From contig CAJTUD010000006.1 in NCBI GenBank assembly GCA_910579725.1, positions 4,958 through 17,547 of the forward strand: a DNA stretch of 12,590 nucleotides, in the 5' to 3' direction. This document shows positions 6,797 to 12,590 of this stretch, in pieces. Numbering within the stretch: the stretch's first letter is position 1; each line of letters starts with the position of its first letter. This DNA comes from an uncultured Oscillospiraceae bacterium (GTDB lineage Bacteria; Bacillota; Clostridia; Oscillospirales; Oscillospiraceae). Made by a program: the position numbers and the translations under genes. Below the pieces are notes generated by a model, which was given only the letters and a program-made list of their open reading frames with translations, did not search any database and was not told the origin of the DNA.

Positions 6797-7324
6797 CTAT
6801 GGGTTCTGCCGCTCCAGGTCCCTGATCCGCCGAGAGCACTGCCAGATGGCCCGCAGGATGACGGTCAGGAACACGATGTAGAACCCCGCGAGCCCTCTGG
6901 CAAGCACATCCTCCGGAAACTGGAGCAGCATGTTCCACCCGCTGGCCGAGCACAGGAGCACCACAAGAAAAGCCCACAGGAACATCCTCCGGATGCGGCG
7001 GTACAGGGTAAGTCTGGATTCCGAGTCGGTGTAGACCTCAAAGGGACCGTCCTCCGCCCGCTTGCGGAGGTACACCCACCGCCCCCACCGCTGAAGCACC
7101 TGCACGCCCATCTCGTCCATGAAGATTACATAGCCTTCGTAGTCGTCGGCCCAGAGCCCCTTTCCCGGCAGAAGGTCGATTTGGTAGATATACTCTCCCG
7201 GCCGGCAGGGGACAAAGGTGACGACACCCAGCCAGAAAGAGGTCATGGCCCAGCCATGCCGGGCCCAGTCGTTGAGCCAATCCTGCTCCTCGTCCTTGTC
7301 AAAGGTGAATTTCCAGCGGATCAT
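6797..7324 (-). CDS. DUF2812 domain membrane protein
   Basis: 175 aa. The N-terminal soluble part (about 1-110) has the DUF2812 pattern: KFTFDKDEEQDWLNDWARHGW, YIYQIDLLP, and a central Tyr/Glu/Met-rich stretch with GWXX-like WVYLRKRAEDGPFEVYTD (83-100). Two hydrophobic segments follow (about 113-130 and 142-160), then a basic C-terminus. The family has no established function; in Firmicutes it is commonly encoded next to a PadR regulator, as here. The ATG overlaps the PadR stop by 4 nt, and GGAGG lies 7 nt upstream, inside padR, so the two are translationally coupled. A role as membrane effector or sensor in the PadR response is inference. Confidence 0.82.
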   Translation of the reverse strand: MIRWKFTFDKDEEQDWLNDWARHGWAMTSFWLGVVTFVPCRPGEYIYQIDLLPGKGLWADDYEGYVIFMDEMGVQVLQRWGRWVYLRKRAEDGPFEVYTDSESRLTLYRRIRRMFLWAFLVVLLCSASGWNMLLQFPEDVLARGLAGFYIVFLTVILRAIWQCSRRIRDLERQNP

Positions 7325-7641
7325 ATCCCGTCCTCCATTTTCTCCCCGTTGCGCACCAGCTCCCGCAGCCGCAGCAGCTCGGCGCGGAAGACCTCCCGGC
7401 CTGTGCCGGTAATCACGTATTCCTTCTTCTTCCGGGAGCCCGGGTCCGCGCTGTAGAGTACAATCCAGCCCCTCTCCAGCATGGAGTTGATGGCCCCGTA
7501 CAGCGTTCCCGGTCCCAGGTTCACCCGGCCTCCGGTCATCTCCGACACCTCCTGAATGATGCCGTAGCCATGGATGGGCTCCCGCGCGGCCAGAAGGATA
7601 TAGAACAGTGCCTCGGTAAGAGGCGGATTTCTATTCTCCAC
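7321..7641 (-). CDS. PadR family transcriptional regulator
   Basis: Winged-helix repressor of 106 aa, typical of the short (subfamily 2) PadR proteins. Signatures are PLTEALFYILLAA (7-19), IHGYGI (23-28), the recognition region LGPGTLYGAINSMLERGWI (42-60) and the wing KKKEYVITGTGREVF (71-85). It starts with GTG at 7641 and overlaps the end of the upstream 64-aa gene by 11 nt; the ribosome binding site is weak (GGAAG), so translation is probably coupled. These regulators normally bind AT-rich palindromes at their own promoter and release on ligand binding. Two such palindromes lie at the operon promoter (7849-7895). The ligand is unknown. Confidence 0.92.
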   Translation of the reverse strand: MENRNPPLTEALFYILLAAREPIHGYGIIQEVSEMTGGRVNLGPGTLYGAINSMLERGWIVLYSADPGSRKKKEYVITGTGREVFRAELLRLRELVRNGEKMEDGI

Positions 7642-7825
7642 GGTGCTTCCACACCCTCAGCCTGCTCCAGAGAGCCTCGGGCAGCAGCTCCGTTGCCAGC
7701 AGCGCCCCCAGTCCCAGCAGCAGTCCCAGCGCCAGCTCCGGCAGGGCGGGGAGCAGGTGGTTGACCGTCAGATAAGTGGCGCCAAGCAGCCCTCCTGTCA
7801 GCGCAAACCGTTTTTGTGTATTCAT
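7631..7825 (-). CDS. 64-aa small membrane protein, first gene of the PadR operon
   Basis: Hypothetical protein with two hydrophobic segments (about 8-24 and 31-46) and a basic C-terminus (WSRLRVWKHRGE). The ATG at 7825 has GGGAGG 7 nt upstream and lies about 40 nt after the predicted transcription start. It overlaps the PadR start by 11 nt. No family recognised; operon position links it to the PadR response. Confidence 0.72.
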   Translation of the reverse strand: MNTQKRFALTGGLLGATYLTVNHLLPALPELALGLLLGLGALLATELLPEALWSRLRVWKHRGE

Positions 7826-7848
7826 GGGGTGTCCTCCCGTTCGTTGTT

Positions 7849-7895
7849 AATATATCGTTTCTCGATGTATTTAATATATCACGTGCCGATAGGTT
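7849..7895. promoter_or_regulatory. tandem palindromes, probable PadR operators
   Basis: Site 1 (7849-7871): arms AATATATCG and CGATGTATT, one mismatch, 5-nt centre, covering the predicted start site. Site 2 (7873-7895): arms AATATATCA and CGATAGGTT, about three mismatches, 5-nt centre, covering the -10 and the spacer. The two sites are 24 bp apart. Architecture and position fit autorepression. Confidence 0.65.
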
Positions 7896-7901
7896 TGTCA
7901 A
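7873..7901 (-). promoter_or_regulatory. promoter of the PadR operon
   Basis: On the minus strand, TTGACA (7896-7901), a 17-bp spacer and TATATT (7873-7878). The start is expected near 7866. An inherently strong promoter overlapped by palindromes is what a repressed, inducible operon needs. Confidence 0.88.
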
Positions 7902-7961
7902 GGAAAAAGTATGGCGGCTTGCCATGTGGGAGAATCCGATGCAATTTTTTTCGCCGCTTGC

Positions 7962-7990
7962 TTGACGGGCTTTTTCTTGTGCGATATAAT
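7962..7990 (+). promoter_or_regulatory. promoter of the TerB-ATPase-helicase operon
   Basis: TTGACG (7962-7967), a 17-bp spacer and a perfect TATAAT (7985-7990). The start is expected near 7997. This excludes the in-frame ATGs at 7911 and 7992 and points to the GTG at 8028. It is back-to-back with the PadR promoter, about 60 bp between -35 elements. Confidence 0.88.
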
Positions 7991-8027
7991 AATGCCGAAC
8001 ATTTGGACGAAAGGGAGTGCAGGCGCT

Positions 8028-9473
8028 GTGGATGCAAGAAAAATGAAAGCGGCGGCGGAGTGGTTTCACAGCCAGGTATTCAGGGATGAAGCGATCCGCC
8101 CCCAGCCGGTCCGGAAAACCGAACGCCTGCCCTCCATCCTCCGCGCCGCCCGCTCTCTGGAAAACAAGAGCGGGCAGCACTGGAAATCCCGGGACATCAT
8201 TTTCATGCAGCAGGCCAAGCTGCTGGCAAATTATACGGATGATTACGAGTATTCCGGCCGCGTGCAGTGCTACTATCCCACCTATCAGGCGCTGTCGGAT
8301 CAGGAGCTCCGGGGATACTTCTCCTGGCGGACAAAGCTGAGGGAGGGGGAGCTCCGGGAGACCTCCCGCTCCTTCGCCTTCCTCTACATCTATGAGATCA
8401 TCAATCGGACAGGCGCTGAGGACGACATGGAGGGATACCGCAGGCTGCTGGCTTTCCGGGACGCTTACGGACAGATCGACAGCGCCGTCCTCCCGTATCT
8501 GAATCAATGGATAGGGGACTATGCCGTCTATTACGGGCTGGACCCGGAGCTCCTCTCCGGCTCGGCCCAAGTGCTTTTCGACCGGAGCGTACTGGCGTTT
8601 GAGCAGCTGGAGACCCTGGAGCCGGAGAGGATCATCCAGGCGGTGAAGTACCTTGCGCCCAAATGGCTGAGCCGCTCCAGGTTCTACGCGTCCCACCGGG
8701 AGGAGATGGACGCGGTGATGGTACCGGTGCTGCGGCGCATGTCGCAGCATTACGCCGCCCGGTGCAGAAAAACTCTGGCGGAGCAGTACTTCGGCAGCCC
8801 CGGACGGTATCAGGCGCGGCCCTTTGAGTCGGCGGTCTTCTGCGACCCGCTGAAGCGGCGCAATTATGAATACGCGGTGGATGAGCGGTGCGTCTTCCGC
8901 TGCGAAAACGGCATATGGTCCGTGTGGAAGCGCACCGTCGTCCCGGGAGCCGGCATGAAGCTGGAAACGCTGATGAAGACCATTGACTGCGAAATGCGCC
9001 AGGCTTTCGACTACCGCCATCCGGTCCGGTCCGAACTGGAGACGAAGTGGATTCTCCGGATTATCCGGGAGGAAATCCAGGCGCTTGCGGCGGAAAAAAG
9101 GGCCGTCGAGGAAAAAAAGATTGCCATCGACTACACACAGCTGACCCGCATCCGGCAGGACGCGGCCATCACCCAGGAGCGGCTGATTGTGGAGGAGGAG
9201 GAGTTTCTCCCGCAGGAGGAGGCTCCGGAACGGACACCGGAGCCGGAGGAGTCCGCAGACGGGGCGCTGGCTCCGGCGGAGCGCCGCCTGCTGCAATGCC
9301 TGCTCTACGGCGGGGATACCGGATGGGTGCAGGCGGAGGGATACCTGCTGTCCGTTCTGGCGGACGGCGTCAATGAAAAGCTGTACGACCTGTTCCAGGA
9401 TTCCGTTCTGGACGGTACGCCTCAGGTGATCGAGGACTATATGGATGATTTGAAAGAGATGGTGGGCCCATGA
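8028..9473 (+). CDS. TerB N-terminal / TerB C-terminal domain protein
   Basis: 481 aa. The N-terminal half resembles the TerB_N domain, with YFSWRTKLREG (97-107) and SFAFLYIYEIINRTG (115-129). The C-terminal half resembles TerB_C: ELETKWILRIIREEIQALAA (336-355), IDYTQLTRIRQDAAITQERL (367-386), an acidic linker (389-411) and a helical end. A canonical central TerB helical domain is not obvious. Proteins of this family occur in tellurite/phage-resistance-type and DNA-processing loci. The start is GTG at 8028, with AAGGGAG at 8011-8017; the frame extends to 7911, but that part contains the promoter. The stop overlaps the ATPase ATG (ATGA, 9470-9473), so the two are coupled. A scaffold or effector role with the ATPase and helicase is inference. 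Confidence 0.8.
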   Translation: MDARKMKAAAEWFHSQVFRDEAIRPQPVRKTERLPSILRAARSLENKSGQHWKSRDIIFMQQAKLLANYTDDYEYSGRVQCYYPTYQALSDQELRGYFSWRTKLREGELRETSRSFAFLYIYEIINRTGAEDDMEGYRRLLAFRDAYGQIDSAVLPYLNQWIGDYAVYYGLDPELLSGSAQVLFDRSVLAFEQLETLEPERIIQAVKYLAPKWLSRSRFYASHREEMDAVMVPVLRRMSQHYAARCRKTLAEQYFGSPGRYQARPFESAVFCDPLKRRNYEYAVDERCVFRCENGIWSVWKRTVVPGAGMKLETLMKTIDCEMRQAFDYRHPVRSELETKWILRIIREEIQALAAEKRAVEEKKIAIDYTQLTRIRQDAAITQERLIVEEEEFLPQEEAPERTPEPEESADGALAPAERRLLQCLLYGGDTGWVQAEGYLLSVLADGVNEKLYDLFQDSVLDGTPQVIEDYMDDLKEMVGP

Positions 9474-10783
9474 AAATACCCAGACGAATCGCTCAGACTT
9501 TGATGAATTCCCTGAAGGGCGGCGTGGTGCCCCGGGTGGGGCTGCCGTACGTCACCGTGGGAAGGAAGGCCGAGATTGACGCCCTCCTCCACGACGTGGA
9601 TATCATCGCCGGAGGAGGCGCTTCCTTCCGCTTCATTGTGGGCAGATATGGAAGCGGCAAGAGCTTTTTGCTGCAAACCATCCGCAATTACGTGATGGCG
9701 AAGAACTTTGTGGTGGTGGACGCGGACCTCTCTCCCGAGCGGCGGCTCCAGGGGACCCGGGGGCAGGGGCTGGCCACCTACAAGGAGCTGGTCCGCAACA
9801 TGTCCACCAAGACCAAGCCGGAGGGAGGCGCGCTGTCTCTGATTCTGGACCGGTGGATCAGCAGCGTGCAGCAGGAGGCCGCGGCCTCTGCGGAGCTGGA
9901 CGTCACGGACCCCCGGCTCACCGCGCTGACGGAGCGGCGGATTTCCGCCGTCATCGGCTCCCTGAATGAAATGGTTCACGGCTTTGATTTTGCCCGGCTG
10001 CTGACGCTCTACTACCGCGCTTATGTTTCCGGCAGCGACGAGACCAAGGCCAGGGTTCTCAAGTGGTTCCGGGGCGAATACGTCACCAAGACCGAGGCCC
10101 GGCAGGAGCTGGGGGTCAATATCATTGTCACCGACGACGATTGGTACGAGTATTTGAAGCTCTTCGCCTGCTTTTTGCAGCAGGCGGGCTATGCCGGGAT
10201 GCTGATTCTCATCGACGAGCTGGTGAACATCTATAAGATTCCCAACGCCGTCACCCGGCAGTACAACTATGAAAAAATTCTGACCATGTACAACGACACC
10301 ATGCAGGGCAAGGCGCAGCACCTGGGCATCATTCTCTGCGGCACCCCCCAGTGCATGGAGGATCCCCGCCGGGGCGTTTACAGCTATGAAGCCCTCCGCT
10401 CCCGTCTGGCGGAGGGGCGCTTTGCCGGACAGCACAAGGATTTGCTCTCTCCGGTGATCCGGCTCCAGCCTCTGACGCCGGAGGAAATGCTGATCCTGGT
10501 GGAGAAGCTGGCGGATATCCACGCGGAGCTCTACGGGTACCCCCGGATTGTCGCCGGGCAGGATATGGCGGACTTCATTGAGATCGAGTTCGGCCGCATC
10601 GGCGCGGACGAGCATATCACGCCCCGGGAGGTCATCCGGGATTTCATCGAGGTGCTGGACATCGTCTATCAGAATCCGGAGATCAAGGTCCGGGAGCTGC
10701 TGGGCAGCGAAAATTTCGCCTATGCGCAGAACGCGGTACAGGAGGCGGGCGCGGACGGACAGTTCGCGGAGTTTGAGCTGTAA
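9470..10783 (+). CDS. BrxD-like (DUF2791/BREX ATP-binding) P-loop ATPase
   Basis: 437 aa, AAA-like ATPase. The N-terminus PRVGLPYVTVGRKAEIDALL (21-40) and RFIVGRYGSGKSFLL (54-68, Walker A) are followed by VVVDADLSPERRLQGT (81-96), a signature of the BrxD family. Walker B is LILIDELVNIYK (245-256, Asp249-Glu250). CGTPQ (290-294) and LRSRLAEGRF (309-318) fit sensor and arginine-finger roles. In type 2 BREX phage-defence loci, BrxD is encoded with the helicase BrxHI, and such a helicase follows here. pglZ, pglX and brxC are not seen, and the partner upstream is TerB_N/TerB_C instead. ATP-driven DNA loading or remodelling is the likely job; target unknown. Confidence 0.85.
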   Translation: MKIPRRIAQTLMNSLKGGVVPRVGLPYVTVGRKAEIDALLHDVDIIAGGGASFRFIVGRYGSGKSFLLQTIRNYVMAKNFVVVDADLSPERRLQGTRGQGLATYKELVRNMSTKTKPEGGALSLILDRWISSVQQEAAASAELDVTDPRLTALTERRISAVIGSLNEMVHGFDFARLLTLYYRAYVSGSDETKARVLKWFRGEYVTKTEARQELGVNIIVTDDDWYEYLKLFACFLQQAGYAGMLILIDELVNIYKIPNAVTRQYNYEKILTMYNDTMQGKAQHLGIILCGTPQCMEDPRRGVYSYEALRSRLAEGRFAGQHKDLLSPVIRLQPLTPEEMLILVEKLADIHAELYGYPRIVAGQDMADFIEIEFGRIGADEHITPREVIRDFIEVLDIVYQNPEIKVRELLGSENFAYAQNAVQEAGADGQFAEFEL

Positions 10784-10791
10784 ATGTGGAT

Positions 10792-10820
10792 TTGAATATA
10801 TCGGACCTATGCCATACAAA
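10792..10820 (+). promoter_or_regulatory. possible internal promoter before the helicase gene
   Basis: TTGAAT (10792-10797), a 17-bp spacer and TACAAA (10815-10820) lie in the 91-nt gap between the ATPase and helicase genes. Matches are moderate (four of six in each box). The gap otherwise holds no gene. Confidence 0.3.
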
Positions 10821-10874
10821 ACACAGCAGCAGCAAAAATCCGATTGAACCGAACGATCATACAAGGAGCAGTCT

Positions 10875-12590
10875 ATGAGCATCTTCGACCGCTACGCCCC
10901 CTTTGTTCAGGAGTATATCTACCGCAGCCGCTGGGAAAATCTGCGGGCCATCCAGGTGGCCGCGGGCGAGGCCATCTTTCATACCGACGACAACGTGCTG
11001 CTGACGGCCTCCACCGCCTCCGGCAAGACGGAGGCGGCCTTCTTCCCTATTATCACCCTGTTCGATCAGGACCCGCCTTCCTCCGTGGGCTGCATCTACA
11101 TCGGTCCGCTGAAGGCGCTCATCAACGACCAGTTCCTCCGCCTGGGCGATCTGTGCGCCGAGGCGGACATCCCCGTCTGGCACTGGCATGGGGACGTGGC
11201 CCACAGCCACAAGAGCAGGCTCATGAAGCACCCCTCCGGCATCCTCCAGATTACCCCGGAGTCCCTGGAGGCCATGCTGCTCCACAAGCACGCTGCCATC
11301 CCCAAGCTCTTCGGGGATCTGCGCTTTGTGGTCATCGACGAGGTTCACTCCCTGTTGCGGGGGGACCGGGGCGGGCAGACGCTGTGCCTTATTGAGCGGC
11401 TGAGCCGTCTGGCGGGGGTGAACCCCCGGCGCATCGGTCTGTCCGCCACCATCGGCGACCCGGAGCGGACGGGGGAGTTTCTCTCCCTGGGCACCGGGCG
11501 GCGGACCATCATTCCCAAAATTGAGGCCGTGGGAGTAAAGTGGCGGCTGAGCATGGAGCATTTCTATGTGAAGGACATACAGGCCGCCGACGGACGGACG
11601 GACATCGAGGCGCTGCCGGTGCTGGAGGAAAAGACTGACCAGGCCCCGGACAGCGCGGACCCGGGCCTCGGCTACATTTTTGAGCACACCCAGGGGAAAA
11701 AATGCCTGGTTTTCGTCAACTCCCGGGAGGAGTGCGAAACGGTGACGGCTACCTTGCGGCAGTACTGCGAGCGCAGGCGGGAGCCGGACCGGTTCCTGAT
11801 CCATCACGGCAATCTCTCCGCCTCCTACCGGGAGACGGCGGAGGGGGTGATGAAGGATGACTCCCAGTATATGACCACCGTCACCACCGCCACGCTGGAG
11901 CTGGGCATTGACATTGGCCGCCTGGAGCGGGCCTTCCAGATCGACGCGCCCTGGACGGTGTCCTCCTTTCTCCAGCGCATGGGCCGCACAGGAAGGCGGG
12001 AAGCGCCGCCGGAGATGTGGTTCGTCATGCGGGAGGACGAGCCGGAGGCCCGGGCTATGCTGCCCTCCACCATACCGTGGAAGCTCCTCCAGGGCGTCGC
12101 CCTGGTGCAGCTGTACCTGGAGGAGCGCTGGGTGGAGCCGCCCCGGCTGGACCGGCTGCCCTTCAGCCTGCTGTACCATCAGACCATGTCCACTCTGGCC
12201 TCCTGCGGGGAGCTGTCCCCGGGGGCGCTGGCGGACCGGGTGCTGAAGCTGCACTACTTCCACCGCATCTCCCAGGAGGACTACAAGGTGCTGCTGCGCC
12301 ACCTTGTGGAAAGCGACCACATCCAGCGGACGGAGCGGGGCGGCCTGATTGTGGGACTGGCGGGAGAGCGGGTGGTGAATTCCTACCGGTTCTACGGGGT
12401 GTTTCAGGAAAATGAGGAGTACACCGTCCGCAGCGAGGCCCAGGAGCTGGGGACGATTGTCATGCCGCCGCCGGTGGGGGAAAAGCTGGCCATCGCGGGG
12501 CATGTATGGGTGGTGCTGGATGTGGACGTAAAGCGGCACCTGGTGTATTGCGAGCAGGTCAAAGGCAGTATTCCGGCTTACTTCGGCCAG
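10875..12590 (+). CDS. Lhr/BrxHI-like DEAD/DEAH-box superfamily 2 helicase (partial, runs off window)
   Basis: 572 codons with no stop before the window ends. Helicase motifs are in order: I TASTASGKTEA (44-54), Ia IGPLKAL (76-82), II DEVH (155-158), III SAT (190-192), IV LVFVNSRE (278-285), V TTATLELGIDIG (337-348), VI QRMGRTGR (367-374). A winged-helix-like region with basic and aromatic residues follows (about 400-500), as in Lhr-type 3'-5' helicases. The ATG at 10875 has AAGGAG 6 nt upstream. In BREX type 2, the equivalent BrxHI accompanies BrxD. The conserved ATPase residues are intact, so it is expected to be active. It may be co-transcribed from 7997 and also from a weak local promoter. 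Confidence 0.9.
   Translation, partial: MSIFDRYAPFVQEYIYRSRWENLRAIQVAAGEAIFHTDDNVLLTASTASGKTEAAFFPIITLFDQDPPSSVGCIYIGPLKALINDQFLRLGDLCAEADIPVWHWHGDVAHSHKSRLMKHPSGILQITPESLEAMLLHKHAAIPKLFGDLRFVVIDEVHSLLRGDRGGQTLCLIERLSRLAGVNPRRIGLSATIGDPERTGEFLSLGTGRRTIIPKIEAVGVKWRLSMEHFYVKDIQAADGRTDIEALPVLEEKTDQAPDSADPGLGYIFEHTQGKKCLVFVNSREECETVTATLRQYCERRREPDRFLIHHGNLSASYRETAEGVMKDDSQYMTTVTTATLELGIDIGRLERAFQIDAPWTVSSFLQRMGRTGRREAPPEMWFVMREDEPEARAMLPSTIPWKLLQGVALVQLYLEERWVEPPRLDRLPFSLLYHQTMSTLASCGELSPGALADRVLKLHYFHRISQEDYKVLLRHLVESDHIQRTERGGLIVGLAGERVVNSYRFYGVFQENEEYTVRSEAQELGTIVMPPPVGEKLAIAGHVWVVLDVDVKRHLVYCEQVKGSIPAYFGQ

Noticed and set aside
7911..8027. N-terminal extension of the TerB_N protein to the ATG at 7911 or 7992
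   Set aside because: The extension encodes the -35/-10 region itself, and the predicted start (about 7997) is downstream of both ATGs. The GTG at 8028 has an AAGGGAG site.
7536..9296. Minus-strand open frame (586 aa) spanning the TerB_N gene and the divergent promoters
   Set aside because: It crosses two strong divergent promoters and overlaps the start of PadR in another frame. No protein family is visible.
10784..10874. GGATTT ... AAATCC inverted repeat between ATPase and helicase genes
   Set aside because: Six-base arms about 40 nt apart are too weak and too far apart to claim a structure.
10857..12539. Long minus-strand open frame (560 aa) opposite the helicase gene
   Set aside because: The plus strand carries all SF2 helicase motifs in order. 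The antisense product is a His/Gln/Gly-rich shadow.
9470..12590. Canonical BREX type 2 locus
   Set aside because: Only BrxD-like and BrxHI-like genes are present. PglZ, PglX, BrxC/PglY and PglW are not in the window, and the upstream partner is TerB_N/TerB_C. The region right of 12590 is unseen.

Overview
The window looks like chromosomal DNA of a GC-rich, low-complexity-envelope Firmicute of the gut Clostridia type (Oscillospiraceae-like). The case rests on strongly GC-biased codons, AGGAGG-type ribosome binding sites, TTGACA/TATAAT promoters, a SleB-type cell wall hydrolase, an archaeal/eukaryotic-type ProS, a PadR-DUF2812 pair and an MBOAT-DHHW pair. This is an inference; there is no rRNA or other direct taxonomic marker. 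No tRNA, rRNA, CRISPR array, IS element or phage gene is visible.

Left part (1-2750). Two genes lie on the minus strand: proS (prolyl-tRNA synthetase) and, upstream of it, a secreted SleB-domain cell wall hydrolase carrying a copper-amine-oxidase-N-like stalk domain. proS has its own near-consensus promoter and a leader containing a long imperfect hairpin. The hydrolase gene shares a divergent control region with the genes to its right, and that region carries a 23-bp operator-like palindrome.

Middle (2759-6480). On the plus strand, an MBOAT O-acyltransferase and a DHHW (AlgJ/AlgX-like) SGNH-type protein sit 11 nt apart and probably act together in O-acetylation of an envelope polysaccharide. 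A PfkB-family hexose-phosphate kinase (1-phosphofructokinase/tagatose-6-phosphate kinase type) follows with its own promoter and ends at a bidirectional terminator.

PadR operon (6480-7901, minus strand). Five tightly packed small genes: a 64-aa membrane protein, a PadR repressor, a DUF2812 membrane protein, a tiny 35-37-aa protein and a 65-aa membrane protein. Junctions are overlapping or very short. The operon promoter is near-perfect and is covered by two tandem 9-5-9 palindromes, so autoregulation by PadR is likely.

Right part (8028-12590, plus strand). Divergent from the PadR operon is the most interesting unit: a TerB_N/TerB_C protein, a BREX BrxD-like (DUF2791) P-loop ATPase that overlaps it by 4 nt, and an Lhr/BrxHI-like superfamily 2 helicase cut off by the window end. 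No pglZ, pglX, brxC or methylase is visible, so this is not a canonical BREX locus here. It is best read as a TerB-linked DNA-processing or defence module, possibly continuing beyond the right edge.
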